A DNA stretch of 64,000 bases from an uncultured Clostridia bacterium (GTDB lineage Bacteria; Bacillota; Clostridia; Oscillospirales; Acutalibacteraceae), in assembly GCA_937876205.1 (NCBI GenBank), contig CALEII010000003.1, positions 8,865-72,864 of the forward strand, given 5' to 3'. The position numbers and the translations under genes are program-made. Within the stretch, counting starts at the first letter, position 1; every line of letters begins with the position of its first letter. A model generated the notes under the pieces. That model did not search any database, was not told the origin of the DNA, and saw nothing but the letters and a program-made list of their open reading frames with translations. Positions 35,164 to 43,493 of the stretch are shown here, piece after piece.

Positions 35164-36212
35164 AACGCATAGCCATTTTTCAGAAGGACCTTTCCATAGG
35201 CGGTATTCAGCGCTCTCTTGTGAATATGCTGACTAATATGGATATGTCAAGCTATGAGGTTGATTTATTCCTTTTTGCCGAACCTGAGATATGTACTGTT
35301 GAAGATCTGCAAAATGTCAACATCTACATACTGCGTCCGCTTTTCTATCTGAACAGAGTAATTAACATTGACATTCTCAGAAAAATGCTCAGATATGACC
35401 TGCCGGATAAGGAATATGACCTTGCAATTGACTTTAACAGCTACAGCAACGAATGTGCTCTGTGTACTTTTGCAGTGAATGCAAAGAAGCGCATTATGTG
35501 GATTCACAACGACATTGCAATTGAGCATAAGAATTCACGCAAATACCGCATTCTCTGGTCTGCATTCAAGGGAAAATATAAATATTATGACGAATTTGTT
35601 GCCGTTTCACAGGGTATCGTTGAGCCGTTCAGGGAAATGACGGGGATAAAAGACAAGAAAATCACTGTCATCCCCAACATTATCAACACACATCTGCTGC
35701 TTATGAAGAGCCGTGAGAAGATTGATTTCAGACCGGAGCCCGACATAACTAATTTTATCTTTGTGGGCAGATTCACTTATCAGAAGGGCATTGACCTTCT
35801 GCTTGACTACTTTGCAAGAGCTGTTGAAAAGAGGCGTGATATACATCTCTATCTTCTCGGCTCAGGTCCCGAAGGGCTTAAAATCGCACAGCAGATTCAG
35901 GAACAGAATCTGAACGAATTTGTCACTGTAATAGATGCAGTTGACAATCCTTACCCATATATGGCGCAGATGGATGCTCTTGTGCTCACATCACGCCACG
36001 AGGGTCAGGGAATGGTACTGTGGGAAGCAAAGGCACTGGGGCTTGACCTGATTTTTGAAAAACGTCTTGAAAAATACAATGACGGTCTCCCCGGCAAAAA
36101 TGATATTGAACAGGCAATTCTCAAGCAGACAAAACACATAAAAACACCCGATACACTTGACTATTACAACCTGCGAATAAAAAACAGCCTCTATGAGCTG
36201 TTTGACAAATGA
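35160..36212 (+). CDS. GT4-type glycosyltransferase
   Basis: 350 residues with a GT-B fold. The N-terminal half begins IAIFQKDLSIGGIQRSLVNM, the acceptor-domain glycine loop of GT4 enzymes. MWIHNDIAIEHKN lies mid-way, and the C-terminal half has FVGRFTYQKGIDLLL, LLGSGPEGLKIAQQI and SRHEGQGMVLWEAKALG (the EX7E motif). It transfers a sugar from an NDP donor; donor and acceptor are unknown. It starts within the alpha-galactosidase stop (ATGA). The following GT2 gene suggests assembly of a surface polysaccharide. Confidence 0.88.
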   Translation: MKRIAIFQKDLSIGGIQRSLVNMLTNMDMSSYEVDLFLFAEPEICTVEDLQNVNIYILRPLFYLNRVINIDILRKMLRYDLPDKEYDLAIDFNSYSNECALCTFAVNAKKRIMWIHNDIAIEHKNSRKYRILWSAFKGKYKYYDEFVAVSQGIVEPFREMTGIKDKKITVIPNIINTHLLLMKSREKIDFRPEPDITNFIFVGRFTYQKGIDLLLDYFARAVEKRRDIHLYLLGSGPEGLKIAQQIQEQNLNEFVTVIDAVDNPYPYMAQMDALVLTSRHEGQGMVLWEAKALGLDLIFEKRLEKYNDGLPGKNDIEQAILKQTKHIKTPDTLDYYNLRIKNSLYELFDK

Positions 36213-36224
36213 CGGAGGATAACT

Positions 36225-37202
36225 ATGCTTCTGAGCGTAATAATTCCCGCATACAACTGTAAAGACACTCTTTCAGCAGCCGTCCAGTCGGTTGCTGAAA
36301 ATTTTAAAGGAACAGAAATCATTATCATTGACGACGGCTCAACAGATGAAACACCGTCAGTGATAAACAGTCTGAAAAACCGATACAGTTGTATAAAATC
36401 AGAAAGAATACTCAACTCAGGCCCTGCAAATGCCAGAAATGTCGGCATAAAAAAAGCTCAGGGCGAATTTATTATGTTCATTGACAGTGACGACACATTC
36501 ACAGAAAACACTTCTGAGACGGTCAGAGCGAATCTTGACGCAGACACTGATATGCTGATTTTCGGCTTCAGACAGAATTTCCTCGGCAGAGCGGAGGATA
36601 AAATTTATTCACTCGACTCCCCTTTCACCACCGATGAATATTATAAAAACAATCTGCTCAATCAGGTGTGGAACAAGGCATACAGAAGAGAGTTTTTAGT
36701 TAAGAATAATATCCTGTTCAAGAATTATAAGTACGGTGAAGACAGAATTTTCAACGCAGAAGTGCTGAAGAATTCACCTGTTGTAAAAGCAATTCCTGAT
36801 GTGCTTTATAATTACAATATTGACAAATCCGTCAGCCTCATTTCGGGCTATATCCCCGAAAAATTTGAAGCTTGCAAGGAAATCAACAGGTATTACTCTG
36901 AGCTTTGCACAGATAAAGCGACTGCAGACTATATGTTCCTTAAAAACATCGTTTCGTGTATGACTGTTCTTTTTGCTGACAACTGCAAACTGACATCAAA
37001 AGAAAAAAAGGCTGTTATAAAAGAAATTATCTCAGACCAAGACGTAAAAAATGCGATGAAGTCAAAGCAGAACTCCACCGCAAATGAAATTATAAGAAAA
37101 ATTATAAAAACCGGAAACGTATATCTGAATTATTTGTTTGCATTTTCAGTTGCATTTGTTCAGAAAAATATGCTTCCCATATTTTTAAAATTCAGACATT
37201 AA
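36225..37202 (+). CDS. GT2-type glycosyltransferase
   Basis: 325 residues. A GT-A fold with LSVIIPAYNCKDTLSAAVQS, EIIIIDDGSTDETPS, NVGIKKAQGEFIMFIDSDD (the DXD metal site) and LNQVWNKAYRREFL covers residues 1-200; the rest is helical. GGAGG precedes the ATG, 12 nt from the GT4 stop. It probably acts with the GT4 enzyme in building an exopolysaccharide or wall polymer. No membrane anchor is evident; the hydrophobic end (YLNYLFAFSVAFVQKNMLP) could attach it to the membrane. Confidence 0.88.
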   Translation: MLLSVIIPAYNCKDTLSAAVQSVAENFKGTEIIIIDDGSTDETPSVINSLKNRYSCIKSERILNSGPANARNVGIKKAQGEFIMFIDSDDTFTENTSETVRANLDADTDMLIFGFRQNFLGRAEDKIYSLDSPFTTDEYYKNNLLNQVWNKAYRREFLVKNNILFKNYKYGEDRIFNAEVLKNSPVVKAIPDVLYNYNIDKSVSLISGYIPEKFEACKEINRYYSELCTDKATADYMFLKNIVSCMTVLFADNCKLTSKEKKAVIKEIISDQDVKNAMKSKQNSTANEIIRKIIKTGNVYLNYLFAFSVAFVQKNMLPIFLKFRH

Positions 37203-37224
37203 AATATTATGAAGGTTGATAAAA

Positions 37225-37671
37225 ATGAAAAAAGCCCGTTTTATATTTTCAATCACATTTATCTTCTTACTTCTGTTCGTTCTGAGCGGATGCAATAAAG
37301 AAAATCCACCTGAAATTGAAGATTTTAATTTCAGATATGCCTATACATTGTCTGTGAATCGGGAATGTATATCAATAACTGAAGAATATACAGATAAATA
37401 TCAGTGTGACGATTTTGAAGAATACAGATTAGAAATCAAGAATAACACAGCAACAATCATAGATGCAAACAACAGAATTGTTTTCACAGATCCTTATGTT
37501 ATAAATGCTCAGGGAAGTAATTTTACAAATTATAATTTCCCGAAAAAACAAAGCGGTGTAGTTTTTGATTTTATGCAGTTACTACATAACAACGGCAGTG
37601 TAAAAACAGATTATATGCTCTCAATGAACATAAAAGACAAAATTTATTTTTTTGAAGCAACAGCAAAATGA
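37225..37671 (+). CDS. Small lipoprotein, unknown function
   Basis: 148 residues. MKKARFIFSITFIFLLLFV leads to the lipobox LSGC at about 22-25, so it is a predicted lipoprotein. The rest is Asn/Glu/Lys-rich beta sequence of unknown family. The ATG (37225) has GAAGG 9 nt before it; a TTG 9 nt upstream is less likely. It lies 22 nt after the GT2 gene, followed by a terminator. AT-rich, with codon use more AT-biased than its neighbours. Confidence 0.72.
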   Translation: MKKARFIFSITFIFLLLFVLSGCNKENPPEIEDFNFRYAYTLSVNRECISITEEYTDKYQCDDFEEYRLEIKNNTATIIDANNRIVFTDPYVINAQGSNFTNYNFPKKQSGVVFDFMQLLHNNGSVKTDYMLSMNIKDKIYFFEATAK

Positions 37672-37714
37672 CATTTTTTGCTTTATGAAAACGCAGTTTC
37701 ATATAAAGTTAAAA

Positions 37715-37755
37715 AACGGATGTAAAAACTAAATTTACATCCGTTTTATTTTTTT
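37715..37755 (+). terminator. Terminator of the alpha-galactosidase-GT operon
   Basis: A 12-bp perfect stem, AACGGATGTAAA (37715-37726) with TTTACATCCGTT (37734-37745), is followed by TTTTATTTTTTT. An adjacent weaker dyad lies just upstream (37681-37709). Confidence 0.88.
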
Positions 37756-37921
37756 GTGATATTCTGCCTTTCGGCAGAGTTATATTATTGTCTTCGGCAA
37801 TAGTTATATTGAAACTTTCAGTTTCAGTGATATTTTATTCGCAATAAACTTGCGAAGCAAATAACACTGTGTGAAACACAATATCACTGCGAAGCAATAT
37901 AACTCGCTTTATGCGAATAAA
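37756..37921. repeat. Modular array of small hairpins with common linkers
   Basis: This stretch between convergent transcripts consists of short hairpins (CTGCC-TTTC-GGCAG, ATTG...CAAT, GAAAC-TTTCA-GTTTC, TTCGCAA-TAAAC-TTGCGAA, TGTGT-GAA-ACACA, CGC-TTTAT-GCG) separated by near-identical linkers. Forward linkers are GTGATATT, GTTATATT, AGTTATATT and AGTGATATT; after the middle they reappear inverted as AATATCACT (37880-37888) and AATATAACT (37896-37904). The whole is one loose inverted repeat. No ORF. It looks like a mobile or replicating palindromic repeat family. Confidence 0.7.
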
Positions 37922-37948
37922 ACTAAAATTGTGTTATTTGACACATTT

Positions 37949-38914
37949 TCAAGCCCACCACATCTCTGCGGGATTTTCTTTGATAAGAACACGTTTGAGC
38001 ATTTCAACAGCCTTTGAAAGACCTTCATTCTGACTCATAAGTGAGTCCTCGTGCTCAATTGAAAGAACGTGGTCATAACCCACAAGACGGAGATTTGAAA
38101 CTATATCCTTCCAGAAAACTTCATCGTTGCCGTAACCGACACTACGGAAGATCCAGGCACGGTTGATTTCATCGCTGTAGGGCTTTGTATCAAGTACACC
38201 TGTCTTTGCGGTGTTGTACTTATCCATCTTTGTATCCTTTGCGTGAACGTGGAAAATAGCATCACCGAGTGCTCTGATAACTGCAACGGGCTCCATTCCC
38301 TGCCAGATAAGGTGGCTTGGGTCGAAGTTTGCACCGAGCTCGGGACCGACTGCTTCACGGATACGAAGCATTGAATCTGTATTGTAAACACAGAAGCCGG
38401 GGTGCATTTCAAATGCAATCTTGTCTACGCCGTGAGATTTTGCAAATTCAACAGTATCCTTCCAGTAAGGAATAAGCACTTCATTCCACTGCCAGTCAAG
38501 GATTTTGCCGAAATCATCAGGCCAGGGACAGGTTACCCAGTTGGGATACTTTGCTGTTTCGCAGTCACCGGGACAGCCTGAGAAAGTGTTTATCTGATGA
38601 ATACCGATTTTCTCAGCAAGAAGAATTGTGTTCTTTATTGCATCATCAAAAAACTTTGCAGTTGCCTTATCGGGATGCACGGGATTACCGTGACAGCTGA
38701 GGGCACTGATTTCAACATCATAATCCTTGATAAGCCCCTTGAATGTATCAAGTGCCTTGTCATCGTTAAGAAGGATTTCGGGATTTGCATGTGCATTGCC
38801 GGGATAACCGCCGCAGCCGATTTCAACTGCTTCAATGCCGAGTGATTTAAAATATTTAAGGGACTCTTCAAGGCTGAGATTGCTCAGAAGAGTTGTAAAA
38901 ACACCTAATTTCAT
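37949..38914 (-). CDS. Sugar phosphate isomerase/epimerase (TIM barrel), fourth gene of operon
   Basis: 321 residues of the AP-endonuclease-2-like barrel. Metal-ligand segments: IAFEMHPGF, NFDPSHLIWQG, IFHVHAKDTKM and LSIEHEDSLM. It probably isomerises or epimerises a keto-sugar or inositol derivative in the cytoplasm. GAGGT precedes the ATG. It lies 55 nt after the preceding isomerase gene in the operon of one Gfo/Idh/MocA oxidoreductase and three barrels. The exact substrate is not readable. Confidence 0.88.
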   Translation of the reverse strand: MKLGVFTTLLSNLSLEESLKYFKSLGIEAVEIGCGGYPGNAHANPEILLNDDKALDTFKGLIKDYDVEISALSCHGNPVHPDKATAKFFDDAIKNTILLAEKIGIHQINTFSGCPGDCETAKYPNWVTCPWPDDFGKILDWQWNEVLIPYWKDTVEFAKSHGVDKIAFEMHPGFCVYNTDSMLRIREAVGPELGANFDPSHLIWQGMEPVAVIRALGDAIFHVHAKDTKMDKYNTAKTGVLDTKPYSDEINRAWIFRSVGYGNDEVFWKDIVSNLRLVGYDHVLSIEHEDSLMSQNEGLSKAVEMLKRVLIKENPAEMWWA

Positions 38915-38969
38915 AGTATTACCTCGTTTGAAAAATTCCTACGGACGCCCGATGGGCATCCATACTGTT

Positions 38970-39683
38970 TTATTTTACACTTTGCAGATATTTCATACTT
39001 CTTGTTACATCTTCAAGACCATTGGGCACGGGGTCATCGTTTTCAAGAATAACCCACTCAATGTTATTGTCCTTTGCGGCTCTGATAACGGCATCAAGGT
39101 CGTTGTTGCCCTCTGTGAGTGCCTTTGGCTTACCGTCGATACCGTCTTTGATGTGAAGAAGAATAATATCGTCAATATTTTCACTGATATACTTATAGTT
39201 GTCCATACCTGCACAGAAGCTCCAGTATGTATCAAGCTCAAGCTTTACCTTTTCAGCAAAAACCTGCATAGCTGTTTTTCCGTTTTCAAGAGGAGTGAAT
39301 TCTTCTGTGTGGTTGTGATAGTAAGCAGGAACACCGAGAGCCGCACTTCCCTTTGCAAGAAGGTTTGCTGCATGTTCACATTCTTCAACTGTGCTGTGAG
39401 GAGCACCGCCCGTACCACAGTAAAGAACACCGAGAGTTTTATGGAACTTTACTGTTTCTTCAATTTTGTCATCCTCGAAGTTTTCAACACCGATGTGACA
39501 GCCAACAGGAACAAGACCGAGCTCATCAAGCTTTGCCTTTATTGTTTCTGCTGAAAGACCGTGATAACCTGCGAATTCCACACCGTCAAAGCCGAGTTTC
39601 TTCACTTCTTCAAGAATTTTAAGAAAATCATCTCCGTTTGAAATCATATCACGGAGTGAATATAACTGTACTGCGTATTTCAT
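38970..39683 (-). CDS. Sugar phosphate isomerase/epimerase (TIM barrel), third gene of operon
   Basis: 237 residues, on the short side for the family. MKYAVQLYSLRDMI opens the barrel; GFDGVEFAGYHGLSAE, VKLELDTYWSFCAG and ILLHIKDGIDGK carry the expected acidic and His ligands. AAAGGATG precedes the ATG, 4 nt after the previous gene. Distinct from its two operon neighbours in sequence, so this is not a fresh duplication. Probable isomerase or epimerase of a sugar intermediate made by the oxidoreductase. Confidence 0.87.
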   Translation of the reverse strand: MKYAVQLYSLRDMISNGDDFLKILEEVKKLGFDGVEFAGYHGLSAETIKAKLDELGLVPVGCHIGVENFEDDKIEETVKFHKTLGVLYCGTGGAPHSTVEECEHAANLLAKGSAALGVPAYYHNHTEEFTPLENGKTAMQVFAEKVKLELDTYWSFCAGMDNYKYISENIDDIILLHIKDGIDGKPKALTEGNNDLDAVIRAAKDNNIEWVILENDDPVPNGLEDVTRSMKYLQSVK

Positions 39684-39687
39684 ATTA

Positions 39688-40485
39688 TCATCCTTTGTAA
39701 ATCATCGGGTCAATGTAGTTTATTGTGAGCTTGATGCCCCATTCACCCATATCACCCTGCCATGTGCCTGAATGAGGTTCGATTGAAAGCATTCCGTCAT
39801 ACTTGTATTCATAAAGAAGCCCCATAATCTGACGCCAGTCAATCATATCAAGACCTGCAGGGGGATCATCAACGTGGTCACCGTTTATATTGATTGTTCC
39901 CTTGATGTGGAAGTGATAGATTCTGTCTGCCCAGTCGTTGATTTCTTCAAGATACTTGCCTGAGCCTGAATTGATGCAATGTGATGGGTCGTATTTGATA
40001 CCGAGGTCACGGACACGGCTCATAATTGCAAGCCACGCCTTGGGCTCTCTTACAAAGTTTGACCAGTCACAGTTGTAGCAGGCAATTTTAACGCCCTTTT
40101 CTTTACCGTATGCACAAACCTTTGAAAGGAATGCAACAGCATAGTCGCAATTATCAAAGAATGACTTGTCTTCAACCTCATTTACACCTGTGTTGAAAAC
40201 AGGACAGCCGAGCTCGGCACAGACATCAATGAGCTTATATGTATTCTGAAGCTCTTCTTCGATAATTTCGCCGTTATCGTCAATTTTATCTGCGCCCCAT
40301 CTGCCGATAGACATAACCTTTACATCGTACTTTTCACTCCACTTTTTGATATCGGGAATAAGAGCGATAAGGTCGTCGGGATTATTTCCTTCGTTGTAAC
40401 AGAATTCAACGGCGTGGAGACCGAGGTCTGCAAGATGCTTGAAGCCCTCTTCACTCCAGTATTCAATCATTCCGAGTGTCATCAT
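39688..40485 (-). CDS. Sugar phosphate isomerase/epimerase (TIM barrel), second gene of operon
   Basis: 265 residues from the chosen ATG (MMTLGMIEYWSEEG), preceded by AAGGAG at 8 nt; an ATG 69 nt upstream lies in the Gfo gene. Barrel marks: LGLHAVEFCYNEG, IKYDPSHCINSG, IYHFHIKGTI and MLSIEPHSGTW. It lies 13 nt after the oxidoreductase gene. Together the operon looks like an oxidation-isomerisation pathway for a sugar acid or inositol. Confidence 0.88.
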   Translation of the reverse strand: MMTLGMIEYWSEEGFKHLADLGLHAVEFCYNEGNNPDDLIALIPDIKKWSEKYDVKVMSIGRWGADKIDDNGEIIEEELQNTYKLIDVCAELGCPVFNTGVNEVEDKSFFDNCDYAVAFLSKVCAYGKEKGVKIACYNCDWSNFVREPKAWLAIMSRVRDLGIKYDPSHCINSGSGKYLEEINDWADRIYHFHIKGTININGDHVDDPPAGLDMIDWRQIMGLLYEYKYDGMLSIEPHSGTWQGDMGEWGIKLTINYIDPMIYKG

Positions 40486-40498
40486 TTTTGTTTTCTCC

Positions 40499-41584
40499 TT
40501 AGTTGTCAATATAAACAGGCTTGCCTGTCTTTGCTGATTCATAGATAGCTTCAAGAATCTGAGTAACTACCATTGCCTGCTCGGGCTTGACGCACTGTTC
40601 ACGCTTGCCGAGAACAGCATCAATCCAGATTCTCTGGTCGATGAACGCATTGTCGTCTGAATCACCCTCATAGAATGCAACACCGCCGCAATCCATATTG
40701 GGCTTTTCAATACACTGTCTGCCGTTCTTTACATAGTTTACACGGATATCATCAAGAGTGTCTATACCGCCCTTGTCACCGCAGAGAACGAAACAAGCTT
40801 CTCTTGCTTCTGCAACGTTGAGTGCCCAGCTTGATTCAAGAGTAACAACTGCACCGTTTTCCATTACGATATAGCCGAATGCTGAATCTTCAACAGTGAA
40901 CTTTTCGGGATCCCAGTCGCCCCAGGCATTTGCTGTGTTTGTCTGGTTAGCAAGCTTTCTGAATGTGTTACCGACAACCATCTTGGGCTTGTAGTTATTC
41001 ATCATCCAGAGTGTAAGGTCGAGAGCGTGAGTACCGATATCGATAAGGGGACCGCCGCCCTGTTCATATTCATTAAGAAATACACCCCATGTGGGAACTG
41101 CTCTTCTGCGGATTGCAACAGCCTTTGCATAGTAAATCTCACCGATTTCACCTGCATCGCAGACTGCCTTTGCATAGAGGTTTTCACCACACTGTCTGTT
41201 CTGATAACCAATTGAAAGAAGCTTGCCTGTTCTGACAGATGCTTCATACATAGCCTTTGCTTCTGCATATGTCTTAGCCATGGGCTTTTCGCACATTACG
41301 TGCTTGCCTGCTTCCATTGCATCAATAGAAATGAAGCTGTGTGAACGGTTGGGAGTACAAACATGAACAACGTCAATTGTTTCATCCTTGAGAAGCTCTT
41401 TGTAATCTGTATATGTCTTTGCATCAGGTGTGCCGAATTTCTTGGCAGCCTTTTCTGCTCTTTCGGGAATAATGTCACAGAATGCAACCATTTCAACCTC
41501 GGGAATCATTGCAAGATTGGGCATATGCTTACCGTTTGCAATACCGCCGCAACCAACAACGCCTATTCTTACTTTTTTGTCCAT
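40499..41584 (-). CDS. Gfo/Idh/MocA family oxidoreductase, first gene of operon
   Basis: 361 residues. The NAD(P)-binding Rossmann domain opens with RIGVVGCGGIANGKHMPNL; HVCTPNRSHSF and MCEKPMAKTYAEAK are the family motifs. The C-terminal alpha/beta domain has GGGPLIDIGTHALDLTLWMM with the catalytic-region Asp/His. It oxidises or reduces a sugar or inositol using NAD(P). AAAGGATG lies upstream of the chosen ATG; an ATG 33 nt upstream has no ribosome site. A TATAAT box is present near 41606-41611. It is a paralogue of the 58671 gene. Confidence 0.9.
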   Translation of the reverse strand: MDKKVRIGVVGCGGIANGKHMPNLAMIPEVEMVAFCDIIPERAEKAAKKFGTPDAKTYTDYKELLKDETIDVVHVCTPNRSHSFISIDAMEAGKHVMCEKPMAKTYAEAKAMYEASVRTGKLLSIGYQNRQCGENLYAKAVCDAGEIGEIYYAKAVAIRRRAVPTWGVFLNEYEQGGGPLIDIGTHALDLTLWMMNNYKPKMVVGNTFRKLANQTNTANAWGDWDPEKFTVEDSAFGYIVMENGAVVTLESSWALNVAEAREACFVLCGDKGGIDTLDDIRVNYVKNGRQCIEKPNMDCGGVAFYEGDSDDNAFIDQRIWIDAVLGKREQCVKPEQAMVVTQILEAIYESAKTGKPVYIDN

Positions 41585-41685
41585 AAAACAACATCCTTTC
41601 AGGATAAAATTATACACTAATATAATAAATCAATAAAAAATAAAAAACAAGTTTTTATCAAATTATGGAGTGTATAAAAATGCAT

Positions 41686-41722
41686 AAAAAATTTGTGCAG
41701 AATTTACAAAATAATTCTGCAC
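41686..41722 (-). terminator. Terminator of the rsmI operon
   Basis: A perfect 10-bp stem GTGCAGAATT (41695-41704) with AATTCTGCAC (41713-41722) is followed on the - strand by AAATTTTTTA. It closes the five-gene operon ending at 41729. Confidence 0.8.
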
Positions 41723-41728
41723 ACAATT

Positions 41729-42331
41729 TTATATGGAGTTTGATATATACAATTTTATTTTTTCGAAAAACTCGCCGCTGTTATAGAGATTTCTGAACTT
41801 TTCATCAAGCTCTGTTATTCTGTTTTTATCAAATGAAACAGATTCATTTTTATCATCGCACATTGAATACATCTGTTTAACAAGAGAATTTATTTTGTCA
41901 TAACCGATGCTTTCAATACCGTTGACCGCCTGCTGAGGTACGGGGCCGCCGTTATTTCTGAAGAAGAAGGACAAGCTGTCAGCCGTTACATCTTCATCAA
42001 AATAGAAAAGTGCATAGACCTCTCTTCTCCACTTTGCAGCATTATCATACTCTGCATCGGGATCGGCTGATTTTTCAACCTGATGCTGCAGAACTGCAGT
42101 TACGCCCTCGGCAAGCTCCTTTGCAGGTGAAGATTCAATCTTATCTGCTGTAAGATCTGAATATTTTTCTATCAGTTCAGAATACCTTTTTAATTCTTCG
42201 TGCTGTTTTTTCAGAATCTCATTCTTTTTTTTCACAGCTTTTGATGCCTTTGATGCAACAAAAACAAAAATCAGAATAAGAACAACAAGCACAACCCATA
42301 TGTACCAGAATTCTTTTATTGAGTCAAGCAT
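41729..42331 (-). CDS. Membrane-anchored coiled-coil protein, unknown function
   Basis: 200 residues. One membrane segment (FWYIWVVLVVLILIFVFV, about 8-26), then a Lys/Glu-rich coiled coil (about 32-65, KKKNEILKKQHEELKRYSEL), then a helical domain of unknown family with many acidic residues. GGAGG overlaps the end of rsmI, 3 nt before its ATG region, so it is coupled to rsmI. It is the last gene of the operon. I do not recognise the domain. Confidence 0.72.
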   Translation of the reverse strand: MLDSIKEFWYIWVVLVVLILIFVFVASKASKAVKKKNEILKKQHEELKRYSELIEKYSDLTADKIESSPAKELAEGVTAVLQHQVEKSADPDAEYDNAAKWRREVYALFYFDEDVTADSLSFFFRNNGGPVPQQAVNGIESIGYDKINSLVKQMYSMCDDKNESVSFDKNRITELDEKFRNLYNSGEFFEKIKLYISNSI

Positions 42332-42333
42332 AA

Positions 42334-43158
42334 TTATTCCTCCATAAGTGCTTTATAGATGTCGCCTTTTTTCATTCCCGATTCCTTTGCGGCTTTTTTA
42401 GCAGCTTCTGAAGCAGACATACCCTCAGACAGATAATTTCTTGCAAGAGTTATGCCGTCAATTTCTTCTTCGGGCATTTCTTCTTTCTTTTTACCCTCAA
42501 TAATGAGTACATATTCACCCTTGAGCTTGACACCGTCATATTTTTTTGCCGCTTCACTGAGTGTTGTGTGTTCAACCGATTCGTGAATTTTTGTAAGTTC
42601 CTTGATAATTGCGATGTTTCTGTCACCGAAAAACTCAAGCATATCACGGAGAGTTGCTGCAAGCTTATGAGGAGCCTCATAGAAGAACATTGTGCGTCTT
42701 TCGTCTTTTACTTCTTCAAGATGCTCTCTTCTTTTGGGCTTATTACCAGTAAGGAAGCCCTCAAAGGTGAATCTGCCCACATCCATACCGCTTATGGCGG
42801 CAGCAGTGATTATGGCTGAGGGACCGGGCACGGATACAACATCAATACCGTGCTCGTGACACAGTGCAACAAGGTCTGTACCCGGGTCTGAGATTGCAGG
42901 CATACCTGCATCTGTCACCAATGCACAGTCTTCACCGTCCAGTATACGTGAAATAATGTGAGAGCTTTTCTGAGCCTTATTATGCTCATAATAGCTGACC
43001 ATCGGTTTCTTTATTTCAAAGTGATTAAGAAGCTTTACAGTGACTCTGGTGTCCTCTGCGGCTATAAAGTCAACTTCTTCAAAAGTTTTTACGGCTCTGG
43101 GGGAAAAATCACCTAAGTTTCCTATGGGCGTTCCCACTACATAAAGTTTTCCGCTCAT
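42334..43158 (-). CDS. rsmI: 16S rRNA 2'-O-ribose C1402 methyltransferase
   Basis: 274 residues. The tetrapyrrole-methylase-like fold is clear: LYVVGTPIGNLGDFSPRAV at the N-terminus, AAEDTRVTVKLLNHF, ALVTDAGMPAISDPG and SVPGPSAIITAAAISG, with FFYEAPHKL in the second half. RsmI adds a 2'-O-methyl group to C1402 of 16S rRNA using SAM, assisting decoding fidelity. Its ATG overlaps the stop of the small DUF gene (ATGA). The C-terminus (AMS-EAAKKAAKESG) is a short helical tail common in Firmicutes. Confidence 0.95.
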   Translation of the reverse strand: MSGKLYVVGTPIGNLGDFSPRAVKTFEEVDFIAAEDTRVTVKLLNHFEIKKPMVSYYEHNKAQKSSHIISRILDGEDCALVTDAGMPAISDPGTDLVALCHEHGIDVVSVPGPSAIITAAAISGMDVGRFTFEGFLTGNKPKRREHLEEVKDERRTMFFYEAPHKLAATLRDMLEFFGDRNIAIIKELTKIHESVEHTTLSEAAKKYDGVKLKGEYVLIIEGKKKEEMPEEEIDGITLARNYLSEGMSASEAAKKAAKESGMKKGDIYKALMEE

Positions 43159-43493
43159 TCTATAACAACTTTCCTTTTACCGTTTTTATTTGTGGGATAT
43201 TCTCTTATTCTGCTGATGTAATCAAGATTCACAGCCTGCAGATTGCCGTCCTTCCCCTCGAGTTCAACCCAACCCTCAGCAACGGATTTTACAACACCGT
43301 CTGCTGTGGAGCCTGAGCCTAAATTTATAAGACAATCCTTGCCGATGAATTTTTCTATCATATGACTCATATCAACATTACCTCTTTTTCTTTTCTTGAT
43401 TCTGAGAATGCGGAGTAAGCTCTGCACCTTTTTCCGCTGAAGAAGGATGATAATTATAATCACCCACAGCATAACAATACCGAAGTTCTGCAC
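43155..43493 (-). CDS. Small conserved protein, DUF6897-like, with N-terminal membrane extension
   Basis: 112 residues from a GTG that overlaps the TrmN6 stop by one base (TAGTG). The C-terminal 70 residues (MIEKFIGKDCLINLGSGSTA, then GWVELEGKDGNLQAVNLDYI and SRIREYP) resemble a short clostridial Sm-like domain. The N-terminal 40 residues are a membrane helix (MLWVIIIIILLQRK) followed by a basic stretch. If the ATG at 43370 (AGAGG upstream) is used, the protein is only the 71-residue core. Both starts are plausible. Function unknown; its place between two RNA-methylation genes suggests RNA-related work. Confidence 0.65.
   Translation of the reverse strand: MQNFGIVMLWVIIIIILLQRKKVQSLLRILRIKKRKRGNVDMSHMIEKFIGKDCLINLGSGSTADGVVKSVAEGWVELEGKDGNLQAVNLDYISRIREYPTNKNGKRKVVIE

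Noticed and set aside
37756..37921. CRISPR array
   Set aside because: Units are unequal in length, linkers are inverted in the right half, and no cas gene is near.
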